Assembly: GCF_900109355.1 (NCBI RefSeq)
Contig: NZ_FOBF01000001.1
Coordinates: 310,001 to 374,000 of the forward strand
Direction: 5' to 3'
Source: Nonomuraea pusilla
GTDB taxonomy: Bacteria; Actinomycetota; Actinomycetes; Streptosporangiales; Streptosporangiaceae
DNA: 64,000 bases
Every line of letters begins with the position of its first letter. The stretch's first letter is position 1. The notes under the pieces were generated by a model. It did not search any database and was not told where the DNA came from. It was given only the letters and a program-made list of their open reading frames with translations. Both the position numbers and the translations under genes were made by a program. Positions 53,117-62,359 of this stretch are shown in pieces.

Positions 53117-54481
53117 ATGGTGCGGGAATGGCGCAGGCGTGGGGCGGCGAGCCCCCACGCCTGGACGGCGGTCGCGGGTCTGCTGGCGCTGGCGGCGGTG
53201 GCCGAGTCGGCCATGCACGCGCGCGGGATGCCGGTGGACGGCGCGGCGGCCGAGCGGCCCGCGCGGCTGCTGGCGCTCGTGCTGCTCGGCCTGGCCGCGA
53301 CGCTGCCCCTGGCGCTCCTGCCCGCCCAGCCCGCCGTGGCCGCCGTGGTCGTCTCCGCGACACTCGTGCTGTCGTTCGCCGCCTTCCACACCCTGACCGC
53401 GGCCGGGGCGTGCGCGCAGCTGATCGCCGGATTCCGGCTCGGACGCACCGGGCCGCGGCTGCCCGCGCTGCTGGCCTCGGCGCCGTTCCCCCTGCTCGCG
53501 ATCCTGGCCGTGGGGCCGTTCTCCCCGCTCGCCGAGGCCGGCGGGGAGAACCTCGTCACGCCGGTGTCCGGCGGCTTCCCTCCGCCCGAGGCGGCCGTCC
53601 CGTACGGCGACCCGCGCCCGGTCGTGCTGCTGCTCGCCTGCCTCGCCCCGGCCGCCGCCCTGGCCGGCATCGCCTGGCGGGCACGCGGCGACGCCCGCGC
53701 GAGCGACGCCGCGCGCGCGGCGGCCGCCGGCGCGCTCCTGGAGCACACCGCGCGCGGTGAGCGCGCCCGCATCGCCCGGGAGCTGCACGACGTCGTCGCC
53801 CACCACATCTCCCTGGTCGCCGTCCAGGCGGAGACGGCCAGGCTGGCCACGCCCGGCATGCCGGAGGCGGGCGCGGAGCGGCTGTCCGCCATCGGCGACA
53901 CCGCGCGGGCCGCCCTGACGGAGATGCGGCGGCTGCTCGGCGTCCTGCGGGACGACGCCGACGCCGGGGCGGCCGACCTGCGCCCCCAGCCCGGCCTGCG
54001 ACCGGCCGACCTCGACGCGCTGGTGGACGAGGCCAGACAGGCGTCCGGGACGGCGGTCAGGCTCGTCCTGCGCGGGACGCCGGTGGAGCTGGACCCGGGG
54101 GTGGAGCTGGCGGCGTACCGGATCGCGCAGGAGGCCCTGACCAACGCGCGCCGCCACGCGCCGGGCGCCGCCGTGGACGTGGAGCTGCGGTACACGGGGA
54201 CGGAGCTGCTGCTGCGCGTCCGCGACAACGGCCCCGGCCCGTCGCCCGCCGGACCAGGCGCGGCAGGGCCCGATGCGGCTGCACCGGGTGCCGGGACGGG
54301 CACGGCCGGGGCGGGCGGACACGGGCTGACCGGGATGCGGGAGCGGGCCGCCGCGGCCGGCGGCGAGCTGCGCACGGGCCCGGCCCCGGGCGGCGGCTTC
54401 CTCGTCGAGGCCAGGCTCCCCGGCGAAGGCTCCCCGGGCGCGATACGGCCCCAGGCCGAGGCCGGAGGGGGACGTCGATGA
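53117..54481 (+). CDS. NarL-type sensor histidine kinase
   Basis: A 454-residue membrane kinase. Four or five membrane helices fill residues 15-190, followed by the HisKA_3 dimerisation segment with the phospho-acceptor in RELHDVVAHHISLVAVQAE and an HATPase domain with the GHGLTGMRERAAAAGG G-box. A GACAAT -10 hexamer seven bases before ATG 53117 supports this start and a leaderless transcript. It overlaps the response regulator by four bases. Confidence 0.92.
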   Translation: MVREWRRRGAASPHAWTAVAGLLALAAVAESAMHARGMPVDGAAAERPARLLALVLLGLAATLPLALLPAQPAVAAVVVSATLVLSFAAFHTLTAAGACAQLIAGFRLGRTGPRLPALLASAPFPLLAILAVGPFSPLAEAGGENLVTPVSGGFPPPEAAVPYGDPRPVVLLLACLAPAAALAGIAWRARGDARASDAARAAAAGALLEHTARGERARIARELHDVVAHHISLVAVQAETARLATPGMPEAGAERLSAIGDTARAALTEMRRLLGVLRDDADAGAADLRPQPGLRPADLDALVDEARQASGTAVRLVLRGTPVELDPGVELAAYRIAQEALTNARRHAPGAAVDVELRYTGTELLLRVRDNGPGPSPAGPGAAGPDAAAPGAGTGTAGAGGHGLTGMRERAAAAGGELRTGPAPGGGFLVEARLPGEGSPGAIRPQAEAGGGRR

Positions 54482-55143
54482 GCGGGGCGGCCGTGCGCGT
54501 CGTCGTGGCCGACGACCACCCGGTGGTGCGCACCGGGTTCGCCGAACTGCTCGGCACCCAGCCGGACTTCACCGTCGCCGGCACGGCGGGCGACGGCGCC
54601 GAGGCCGTGCGGCTGTGCCGCGAGCTCGCGCCCGACGTCGTCCTCATGGACGTCCGCATGCCGGTCATGAACGGCATCGACGCCACCAGGCGGCTCGCCG
54701 GCGGCCCGCGCGTGCTCATCCTGACCACCTTCGACCTCGACGAGTACGTCTACGACGCGCTGCGCGCAGGGGCGAGCGGCTTCCTGCTGAAGGACGTCAC
54801 CGCCGAGCGGCTGTTCGACGCCGTCCGGGTGGTCGCGGCCGGTGACGCGCTGCTGGCCCCGGCCGTCACACGCCGCCTGATCGGCGAGTTCGCCCGCCTG
54901 CGCCCGAGGCCCGCGCCCGCGGCGCTCGCCGCGCTCACCCCGCGCGAGACCCAGGTGCTGCGGCTCATCGCCGAGGGGCTGTCCAACCCGGAGATCGCCG
55001 TACGGCTCACCGTCACGGAGGAGACCGTCAAGACGCACGTCAGCCGGGTGCTGAACAAGCTCGGCCTGCGTGACAGGACCCAGGCCGTGGTGGCCGCCTA
55101 CGAGAGCGGCCTGGTGGTCCCCGGCTCCCGCGACCGCCCTTGA
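54478..55143 (+). CDS. NarL/LuxR-type response regulator
   Basis: A 221-residue regulator with a receiver domain (VVVADDHPVVRTGF, phospho-acceptor Asp in VVLMDVRMP, Thr in ILTTFD) and a LuxR helix-turn-helix (LTPRETQVLRLIAEGLSNPE, TVKTHVSRVLNKLGLRDR). With the kinase it probably controls the divergent ABC exporter operon. Confidence 0.95.
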   Translation: MSGAAVRVVVADDHPVVRTGFAELLGTQPDFTVAGTAGDGAEAVRLCRELAPDVVLMDVRMPVMNGIDATRRLAGGPRVLILTTFDLDEYVYDALRAGASGFLLKDVTAERLFDAVRVVAAGDALLAPAVTRRLIGEFARLRPRPAPAALAALTPRETQVLRLIAEGLSNPEIAVRLTVTEETVKTHVSRVLNKLGLRDRTQAVVAAYESGLVVPGSRDRP

Positions 55144-55207
55144 TCCCGAGGCGGGCTCTCCGCGGGCCACCGCCCCGTTAGGGTGAGCGGGCGCCGACGA
55201 AAGGATC

Positions 55208-56218
55208 ATGATGCGCCCCTCCTTACGGATGCCCTGGCAGCCGCTCGCGGCGTGGGCGGCCGCGGCGGCCGTCGCCGCCGTCCCGACCTGGGAGCAGTGG
55301 CGGCTCGCGGCGGAGCTCGACGGCGCGTCCACCTACCACGTGTCGATGTGCCGTGGCGGGGCGGAGACCGTGGCGCTGGTGGAGGCGCTGCGCGCGGACC
55401 TGGGGCGGCTGCACGCGACGGCGGTGACGTGGGGCGTTCCGGCGGTGGCCGTCCTCGCGGGCCTGCTCCTGTCCGTGGCCGGGAAGGCGGCGCCGGGGCG
55501 GCGGCTGGCGGGAGGGCTGGCACTGACCGCGTTGGCAGGCCCGCTCACCCCGGTCTACTTCCACCCGGACGAGTGCGGCCCGGTGGCGATCTTCAGCGGC
55601 GTGTGGGTGGCGCAGGTGCTCGAATGCGTGGGGATCCGGGAGGTGTGCCTGCTCGTGGCGGCGCTGCTGGTGCTCGCCGCGTCCGCGCCGGAGCGCCCGG
55701 CAGGGCACCCGGCGGGCCGGGGGGAGCCGGGGGCGGCGTGGCGCAGGACGGCGGCGCTGGCCCTCGACTACCTGGTCGCCGTCACGGTGCTCGCCCTGGC
55801 CACGCAGGCGCTCGGGCTCGACGGGGCCGGGCTGGACCTGGGGGAGCGACTGCTGCCCGAGCCAGGAGACACCTCGTCCGAGGCCGTGGTCCGGGCGACG
55901 CTGTCGGCGCCCCTGCTGTTCCTGTACGCGTGGGGATTCCACCTGCTGCGGGGACGCACGCCCGGCAAGCTGCTGCTCGGCCTGCGGGTCGCGTTCCCTG
56001 AAGGCGGCGGGCGCGTACGGCGGGCGGCGCTGCGGGCGCTGCTCTTCCCCGTGCTCGTGGTGATGCCCGGGTTCGGCATGATCTGGCTCTTCCTGGACGG
56101 GCTGTGCGCGCTCGTGGACCCGGACGGCCGCGCCGCGCACGACCGGTTCACGGGCGGCCGGGTGGTGCGGGCCGGCCGTCGCGACGCCGTCCGCGGCGGG
56201 CAGGCCGGGGTTGCCTAG
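55208..56218 (+). CDS. RDD-family membrane protein
   Basis: A 336-residue polytopic protein. Four helices lie in residues 10-165, and the C-terminal 150 residues are an RDD domain with ALDYLVAVTVLALA, the RGRTPGKLLLGLRVAFPEGG signature and DPDGRAAHDRFTGGRVVR. Role unknown; RDD proteins may transport or sense. ATG at 55208 lies near GAAAGGA. Confidence 0.85.
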   Translation: MMRPSLRMPWQPLAAWAAAAAVAAVPTWEQWRLAAELDGASTYHVSMCRGGAETVALVEALRADLGRLHATAVTWGVPAVAVLAGLLLSVAGKAAPGRRLAGGLALTALAGPLTPVYFHPDECGPVAIFSGVWVAQVLECVGIREVCLLVAALLVLAASAPERPAGHPAGRGEPGAAWRRTAALALDYLVAVTVLALATQALGLDGAGLDLGERLLPEPGDTSSEAVVRATLSAPLLFLYAWGFHLLRGRTPGKLLLGLRVAFPEGGGRVRRAALRALLFPVLVVMPGFGMIWLFLDGLCALVDPDGRAAHDRFTGGRVVRAGRRDAVRGGQAGVA

Positions 56219-56228
56219 ACTTGGGCGG

Positions 56229-56846
56229 ATGCCGAACGACATCCCCGTCCGTCCCGTCCTGGTCGACCATGATCCCGCCTGGCGGGCCCGGGGCCGTGCC
56301 CTGACCGGTGAGCTGCGGGCCGCGCTCGGGGCGGCCGCCCTGCACGTCGAGCACATCGGCAGCACCTCGATCCCCGGCATGGCCGCCAAGCCGGTCTTCG
56401 ACCTGCAGGTGAGCGTCGCCGACCTGGAGGAGGCCGAGCGCGCGTTCGACGGGCCGCTGGCCGCGCTCGGGTTCCTGCGCTCGCCGTACCGGCACGACCA
56501 CGTGCCCGCCGGGCTGGACGACGACCCCGAGCGGTGGGTGAAGCGGCTGTGGACGCGGCGCGGGCACCCGGACGGCGAGGTCAATCTGCACGTCCGGCTG
56601 CTCGGCTCCCCGAACGAGCGGCTTGCCCTGCTGTTCCGCGACTGGTTCGCGGCCCACCCGGAGGCGGTGCCCGCCTACGCGCGCTTCAAGAGCGTCCTGG
56701 CGGACGCCGTGCCCGATGTCGGGACGTACGCGGACGTCAAGGACCCGGTGGTGGACCTGGTGATCGCGGTCGCCGAGCCGTGGGCCGCCGCCACCGGCTG
56801 GTGCCCGCACCCGGGCGGCGTGACGGCACGGGAATGCGCGGTGTGA
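56229..56846 (+). CDS. GrpB-family nucleotidyltransferase-fold protein
   Basis: A 205-residue protein of the GrpB/UPF0157 family (HVEHIGSTSIPGMAAKPVFD, KDPVVDLVIA). A TAGACT -10 element seven bases before ATG 56229 supports this start. The biochemical role of the family is unclear. Confidence 0.9.
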   Translation: MPNDIPVRPVLVDHDPAWRARGRALTGELRAALGAAALHVEHIGSTSIPGMAAKPVFDLQVSVADLEEAERAFDGPLAALGFLRSPYRHDHVPAGLDDDPERWVKRLWTRRGHPDGEVNLHVRLLGSPNERLALLFRDWFAAHPEAVPAYARFKSVLADAVPDVGTYADVKDPVVDLVIAVAEPWAAATGWCPHPGGVTARECAV

Positions 56847-56910
56847 ACACTGGGTGATCGGCCGGTCACCCGATAGGTTCTGAGGGCGTCGCCGAACGGA
56901 AGGAAGAACC

Positions 56911-57252
56911 ATGGCATCCAGCGTCGCCGCCCGTCTGTCGCTCGCCGCCCTCTTCTGCGCCGCCGCCCCGGCCGCCCACGCGAGCGGCCCCGACCTGCGC
57001 GACTGCTACGACGGCAGGTGCTCGCTCACGCTGTCTGGGCCGGTGAGCTTCCCGGTCAGCCCCAGGTTCGGGGTGACCGGCCTGCGCATCTCGTTCACGT
57101 CGCAGCAGGTGCGCGTCGTCGGCACCGGGACGAACGTGGTGTCGCAGGCGAACCTGTCGCGCGGCTCCGTGGGCAGCGTCAACGGCATCTCGGTCGAGGT
57201 GCGGTCGCTGTCGGCGTTCCGGGCGGTGCTCCGGCTCACCCCCGACCTGTGA
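56911..57252 (+). CDS. small secreted hypothetical protein
   Basis: A 113-residue protein with a signal peptide (about 1-24, ending AHA) and a mature beta-rich domain containing one cysteine pair (CYDGRC). Similar small exported proteins are common in Nonomuraea-like genomes. No known function. Confidence 0.75.
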   Translation: MASSVAARLSLAALFCAAAPAAHASGPDLRDCYDGRCSLTLSGPVSFPVSPRFGVTGLRISFTSQQVRVVGTGTNVVSQANLSRGSVGSVNGISVEVRSLSAFRAVLRLTPDL

Positions 57253-57260
57253 CGACGGCA

Positions 57261-57356
57261 CCCGCCTCCCGAACCGCCCGCCTCCCGAGCCGCCCGCCTC
57301 CCGAGCCGCCCGCCTCCCGAGCCGCCCGCCTCCCGAGCCGCCCGCCTCCCGAGCCG
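57261..57356. repeat. six tandem copies of a 16-bp repeat
   Basis: CCCGCCTCCCGAGCCG occurs six times in exact tandem (the first copy has one A-for-G change), followed by a degenerate partial copy. It lies just after the secreted protein gene and before the end of the converging large membrane protein gene. No spacers, so it is not CRISPR. It can fold back or slip during replication. Confidence 0.9.
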
Positions 57357-57424
57357 CCCGCTTCCTGGACCTCCGCTGAGCCGTCACCGACGTCTGCCGG
57401 GCCGGGGGTGTGGCGGGTGGCCGG

Positions 57425-59701
57425 TCAGACGATCTCGTACACGGTGACGGGGCCGTCGCTGTAGCGGCGGACGGCGTAGGCGTCGAGGCGGGGCGACACC
57501 CGGACGCGGGCACCCCGGTCGGCCACCAGCCAGCGCACGCCGTAACGCTCCTTCAGCACGCTGACGTCGCGCTCGGTGGGGGCGGTGAAGACGGCGTCGT
57601 TGGCGGCCAGCAGCCCCGCGTCCCAGAAGGGCAGCCCGGTCATCGGCTGGCGGTTGATGTCCTCCAGGGCGGCCATGTTCCTCGCGGTGTAGCTCCAGCT
57701 CTCCACCAGGACGCGCCGCTCGGCGTACGCGGAGATCCAGAAGTGCCTGCTGTCGCAGCGGCGGGCCCCAGGCCGGCAGTGCGCGTTGGTGGCGACCAGG
57801 TCGGCGGGGTCGCTGTGGGCGCGCAGCCAGCGCATGGCCGCGACGCCCTCCGCTGGGATCTCCTGAGGGCGGAGTCCGGCCGGAGTGAGGTCGGCGCGTA
57901 CCGTGGCGATGGCCGACGGCACGGACAGCCCGGTGACCAGCCACAGCAGCGCCGCCCGCCGCCACGGCACCCGCCGCAGCGCGAGCGCGAGCGCGAGCCC
58001 GCCCGTGAGCAGCGCGAGCGGGACGAACGGCAGCACGAACGCCCACCCGAACCCCGCCCCGCCCGGCGCGTCGAGCCGCGGGGGCGCCGGGTCGCCGGCC
58101 GCCCTCACCAGCGCCAGCACCCCCGCCCCCGCCGCGCCCGCCGCGACGGCGAGGACGGGCCGCAGCCGCGGGGGAGCCGGGCGCAGCGCCGCCACCAGGC
58201 CGGCGACGGCGACGATCCACAGGTACGGGCGGGCGGCGGTGAGGAAGTAGAGCTGGCCGAGCCCCGGCTGCCCCAGGAGCAGGACGACGCCCAGCGACGC
58301 GAGCCCGACGCCGAGGAACAGGGTCAGCGCCCGGTCAGGCCCGGAACCGGGACGCCGTCTCGGCCCGAACGCCCCCGCCCAGATCGCCGCCCACGCCAGC
58401 AGGAAGGCGGCGCAGACGCCCGCCGCCGCCCACGGCAGCCCATCGATCGCGGCCCGCGTCGGCCACCTCGCCGCCATCTTGATCGCGGTGAAGAGCGGCC
58501 ACACCCGCACGCCCTGCGCCGCCCCGCCGAACAGGACGAACTGCGCGAACGCCAGCGTGGCGAGCGTGAGGCCGCCCAGCAGCAGCAGGTCGCGGTCGAC
58601 GCGGCGGGTCCGCAGCCAGTCGACGGCGGCGAGCAGGCAGACGCCCGCGAGCAGCAGCGGCAGGTACGTCGCCTTCGCCCCCGCCACCAGCGCGAGCAGC
58701 AGCGCCACCGGCACGAGCAGCCGCCTGCCGCCGTCGCGCAGCAGGACGGCGACCAGCACGGCGAGGGCGGAGAAGACGGCGGCGCCGAACGTCTGGGTGG
58801 GGCTCAGCCAGGCGAGGGCGGGGGTGGGCGGGCCGAACGCGAACGCCCCCGGCGACCACGCGTACGGGTCGGGCGGGGCGAGCAGGTACGTGGCGGCCAG
58901 CGCCAGCGCCCCGGCCGTCCACGACCGGGTGACCAGGTGGCCCACCGCGGGCACCAGCACGGTGAAGACCGCCAGCATGGGCAGCACCGACAGCCGGTAC
59001 AGCAGCGTCTCGGGTTCGATGCCGGTGGCCCAGCTCGCGGCGGCCATGTCGCTGTAGACGAACCAGTGGTACGACAGCGGCTGGCCCGCGACCTCGGGGA
59101 TCGTGGGCGGCATGTGGTGCCTCAGCTCGCCCACCAGCGCGAGGTGGAACGGCATGTCCACGTACGGCCCCAGGTTCGCGGGCGGGGTCAGGCCGTGCCC
59201 GCGGAAGACCGTCAGGGCGCTCGACACGACGAGGAAGCAGAAGCCCGCGGCGATCGCCAGCCCGTGCGGGAGCGGGACGCGCGGCCTGTGGCCGGAGCGC
59301 CAGTGGCGGCGCAGCCGCGGCACGGCGGCGAAGGCGACGACGGTCAGCGCGGGCCCGAGCACGGCCAGGCGCGGCTGCCCGGCCGCCCGGGCCGCCATGT
59401 AGGTGAAGCACTCCAGCGCGTACCCCACCGCGGTGCCCGCGGCCAGGTCGACGGCGACGGGCAGGCGCAGCCGGGTGAGCGCCCGCCACAGCAGGGCGCC
59501 CGGCAGGGTCAGCGCGAGGGCGACGTACGCGGCGAACAGCGCGACGTCACGGCCCGGCGTGCCGTGGGCGAGCAGGGCGGCGACGGTCACCAGCGCGGCG
59601 ACGGCGCCGGGCAGCAGGCGCAGCAGGCGCCGCGCGGACCGCTCCCCGGCCGGCTGCTCGTCCCCCGACGTCTCGGCGCCCTGGGCGATGGCCGTGGTCA
59701 T
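57425..59701 (-). CDS. large polytopic membrane protein, glycosyltransferase-like
   Basis: A 758-residue protein with about 14 membrane helices from residue 30 to 600 and a soluble C-terminal region of about 130 residues with HCRPGARRCDSRHFWISAYA. The layout resembles GT-C lipid-linked sugar transferases. An extracytoplasmic loop with VDMPFHLALVGEL and QPLSYHWFVYSDMAA contains acidic and His residues. ATG at 59701 is preferred. Donor and acceptor unknown. Confidence in coding is high, function moderate. Confidence 0.85.
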   Translation of the reverse strand: MTTAIAQGAETSGDEQPAGERSARRLLRLLPGAVAALVTVAALLAHGTPGRDVALFAAYVALALTLPGALLWRALTRLRLPVAVDLAAGTAVGYALECFTYMAARAAGQPRLAVLGPALTVVAFAAVPRLRRHWRSGHRPRVPLPHGLAIAAGFCFLVVSSALTVFRGHGLTPPANLGPYVDMPFHLALVGELRHHMPPTIPEVAGQPLSYHWFVYSDMAAASWATGIEPETLLYRLSVLPMLAVFTVLVPAVGHLVTRSWTAGALALAATYLLAPPDPYAWSPGAFAFGPPTPALAWLSPTQTFGAAVFSALAVLVAVLLRDGGRRLLVPVALLLALVAGAKATYLPLLLAGVCLLAAVDWLRTRRVDRDLLLLGGLTLATLAFAQFVLFGGAAQGVRVWPLFTAIKMAARWPTRAAIDGLPWAAAGVCAAFLLAWAAIWAGAFGPRRRPGSGPDRALTLFLGVGLASLGVVLLLGQPGLGQLYFLTAARPYLWIVAVAGLVAALRPAPPRLRPVLAVAAGAAGAGVLALVRAAGDPAPPRLDAPGGAGFGWAFVLPFVPLALLTGGLALALALRRVPWRRAALLWLVTGLSVPSAIATVRADLTPAGLRPQEIPAEGVAAMRWLRAHSDPADLVATNAHCRPGARRCDSRHFWISAYAERRVLVESWSYTARNMAALEDINRQPMTGLPFWDAGLLAANDAVFTAPTERDVSVLKERYGVRWLVADRGARVRVSPRLDAYAVRRYSDGPVTVYEIV

Positions 59702-60024
59702 GCGTTGTCCCCTCGTTGTCCCCTTGTTGTCCGCTCGATGTCGTCCCCTCGGTGCTGAGCGCCACGTTCGAGCGGGTTCCGGGTGAAGACCCGGCCCCGA
59801 CGGCTCCCGGGGCTCGGACCATCGTTGTTCGCGGGGGGACGGCCGGTCGCGGCCTTCCCCCCTGCGGCTACCAGGCTCTTGCCGAGGCTTTAGCGGCCTC
59901 AGAGGCGAAGCCGCCTCAGAGGGGGCGGCCTCACAGACGGGGCGGGTCCAGGGGCGGAGCGGCCGCCGGAGGCGCCCGCCGGGCCCGCCCGTGTGCCTCC
60001 CGGCCCGCGTGCCTCCCGGCGTCG
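59702..60024. other. intergenic repeats and possible terminator
   Basis: No gene seen. Near 59720 a short GTTGTCCCCT-type repeat occurs in tandem. At 59895-59935 GCGGCCTCA occurs three times in GC-rich surroundings. Confidence 0.45.
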
Positions 60025-60942
60025 TCAGACCGTGAGGGCCCTGCCCAGCTCCTGCGGCAGGAACGAGCGCCGGGGCCCGGCCAGGGCGGCGTCCATGCGT
60101 TCGACCTGGCCCTTGGTGAACATGTACATCGCGGCGTCGACGACGTAGTCCATGTAGTTCATGAACATGTCGCCGTTGGGGGCGTTGTCGCAGCTCACCT
60201 TGGGGAAGGTAGGGGTGCCCCCGTTGTAGCCGGACTGGTTGGGCGTGTCGTCGACGAAGTCGGTGCCGGAACAGCCGTCGCCGTCGTCGCCCCAGATGTG
60301 GCGCAGGTTGAGCCAGTGGCCGATCTCGTGCGTGGCGGTGCGGCCCAGGTCGTACGGCTTCGCCGCGGTGCCGGTGGCGCCGAACGCGCGGTGCTGGATG
60401 ACCACGCCGTCGGTCTCGGCGGGGCCGCCGGGGAACTGCGCGTAGCCGAGGTAGTCCTTCAGCTCGCAGACCCACAGGTTGAGGTAGCGGTCGGACGGCC
60501 AGGCGTCGGAGCCGCCCTTGGCGCTGAACTTGACGGCCTCGTCGGGGCCGAAGTGCGTGTTCGGGGTCTCCCGCCGGACGACCCCGGAGGTGGCCCGGCC
60601 CTCGGGGTCGGTGCGGGCGAGCGCGAACTCCAGCCTGGCGTCGGCGACGAGGTCGCGCCAGACGTCGGGCACCTTCGCGGCGTCGGGGTTGGCCTTGCGG
60701 AAGTCGCGGTTCAGCACTTCGATCTGGCTGTCGATCTGCTCCTGGCCGATGTTCTGCTCGGGGGTGTGGTGGACGACGTGGACGACGACCGGGATTGTGA
60801 CGACCTGCTCACGGGCGGGGATGCGGGCGGTCTTCCTGGCGAACGTGGCGTTCTCCGTCGCCGCCAGGGCGACGACGTAGTCGGGCCTGCTCGCGAGCAG
60901 CCGATGGTGGACGGGCATGGTCGCACAGCGCTGCGCTGCCAT
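60025..60942 (-). CDS. M43-family zinc metalloprotease
   Basis: A 305-residue protease of the pappalysin/cytophagalysin family. Zinc motif HEIGHWLNLRH near residue 190, followed by IWGD and the Met-turn region with FMNYMDYV. No clear signal peptide is visible. It may be released by another route or act inside. It lies alone on the minus strand. Confidence 0.9.
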   Translation of the reverse strand: MAAQRCATMPVHHRLLASRPDYVVALAATENATFARKTARIPAREQVVTIPVVVHVVHHTPEQNIGQEQIDSQIEVLNRDFRKANPDAAKVPDVWRDLVADARLEFALARTDPEGRATSGVVRRETPNTHFGPDEAVKFSAKGGSDAWPSDRYLNLWVCELKDYLGYAQFPGGPAETDGVVIQHRAFGATGTAAKPYDLGRTATHEIGHWLNLRHIWGDDGDGCSGTDFVDDTPNQSGYNGGTPTFPKVSCDNAPNGDMFMNYMDYVVDAAMYMFTKGQVERMDAALAGPRRSFLPQELGRALTV

Positions 60943-61064
60943 GGGACGTTTTCCTTTTCGCTGGGGGGAGTCGGCGCCCTAACCATACCCGTTCCGTAAT
61001 CGCGAAATCACAGTCCGTGATGTCTGGAGCGGGGCCCCCGCATCACCCCCCGTGACGCCCCGGC

Positions 61065-62246
61065 TCAGGCGGCGTTGACGTACTTCCTCGGTCGCAGGGC
61101 GTGGGCGCGCAGCGCGGCCAGCGCCGCGAGCTGGCCCCGCCTGGCCATGCGCACCGCCAGCTCGTCGCTGAACGCCAGCCCGAGCGCGGTCAGCTGGGCC
61201 ACCAGGTCGGCGACCGGCGCGGCGACGTCGTCGAGGCCGGTGGCCGGGTGCCAGCCCTCGCCGCCGACCACCTCCGCCACGCGCTCGCGCAGCTCCCTCG
61301 GCGACATCAGCGTGCCGTCGGCCAGCAGCATGAGCGCCGCCTCGCGGGCCGACACCTCGAACTCGTGCTCGCCGTTGGCCAGCAGCAGGCGCGTCACCGC
61401 GTCCCACAGCGCCTCGGGGGAGGCCAGCAGGTGCCTGCCGTACGGCGTGATGGCCAGCCGGGCGCCCTCGGGGCTGATCGCGCCCAGCTCGCGCTCGGCC
61501 AGCTCGCGCAGCCGCAGCGCCTCGGGCGAGGGCGCGAGCCGCAGCGGCAGGCCCTCGGAGGCGGCCAGCGACAGCAGCCCGTGCAGCGCGGGCAGCGCCT
61601 GCGGGGTGACGGGGGCGTGCAGGCGCACCTCGAACGGCTGCGCGAGCTCGCGCCTGACCGGGCCCCGGCCCAGCACCCAGCGGTTCAGCCGCTCGCCGTG
61701 GACGCGGTTCAGCCAGGTGTCGCCGCCCAGCTCGGCGCGCGGCTGGGTGAGCCAGCGCCGGGTCAGCGCGGCCCTGTCGACCTCCTCGCCGGCCAGGATG
61801 GCCAGCTCCAGCGCGGCGGAGCAGGCGATGTGCGCGCCCAGCTCCTCCGGCCCCATGATCATGCTCCACTGCAGCTCGGGCACGTCGGGAGGGAGCACGC
61901 CCGTCGCCTCGAGCGCCTGCTGGTAGGCGCTGGTGCCGGCGTCCTCGCCCTCCTGGGCGTACGTGCGAAGGATCTGGGTCGTCGTGGGGGACACGCACAG
62001 GGCGGCGTACCGTCCGAGGCCGCCGAGCTCCAGCAGCCGGCCGAGCGAACGCGCCAGGCGCTCGTGGTCGCCGCCCACCTTCAGCGGCAGGGTGTACCAG
62101 AGGAACTCGCAGACATCGAGCTGGGTCACCGTCTCCAGCGGCTCTCCGCCCGTCAACCACTCGACTGCGGTCCTGGCCTCGTCGGCCAGATCCGGTTCAG
62201 ATCGCTCCAATTCGGCGAGAAGTGCGGTGACGTCCGGTGCACTCAT
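61065..62246 (-). CDS. hypothetical actinobacterial protein
   Basis: A 393-residue soluble, mostly helical protein of unrecognised family. ATG 62246 is chosen because upstream in-frame sequence lacks a ribosome binding site. Features include a LWYTLPLKVGGDHERLARSL segment near residue 50 and a helical C-terminus with RRGQLAALAALRAHALRPRK. It lies directly downstream of the O-mannosyltransferase. Role unknown. Confidence 0.75.
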   Translation of the reverse strand: MSAPDVTALLAELERSEPDLADEARTAVEWLTGGEPLETVTQLDVCEFLWYTLPLKVGGDHERLARSLGRLLELGGLGRYAALCVSPTTTQILRTYAQEGEDAGTSAYQQALEATGVLPPDVPELQWSMIMGPEELGAHIACSAALELAILAGEEVDRAALTRRWLTQPRAELGGDTWLNRVHGERLNRWVLGRGPVRRELAQPFEVRLHAPVTPQALPALHGLLSLAASEGLPLRLAPSPEALRLRELAERELGAISPEGARLAITPYGRHLLASPEALWDAVTRLLLANGEHEFEVSAREAALMLLADGTLMSPRELRERVAEVVGGEGWHPATGLDDVAAPVADLVAQLTALGLAFSDELAVRMARRGQLAALAALRAHALRPRKYVNAA

Positions 62247-62359
62247 GCCTCGAAGTTTGCCGTATCGACCCCGAGGCTGACGATGACCGAATCCGGTGCG
62301 TATTGGGTCCTGCACAGTGACTACCCTACGAAACCACTCTTTAGCCGGACGTTACTGGG

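Noticed and set aside
52009..55332. Very long minus frame through the ABC ATPase into the two-component genes
   Set aside because: Only the part after the ATG at 52980 has family motifs; the rest is the antisense of the histidine kinase and response regulator.
57261..57356. Possible CRISPR array
   Set aside because: Copies are contiguous with no spacers and no cas genes are in the window.
57410..59758. A 782-codon plus-strand frame
   Set aside because: It is antisense to the large membrane protein and consists of Arg/Gln/His-rich low-complexity sequence.
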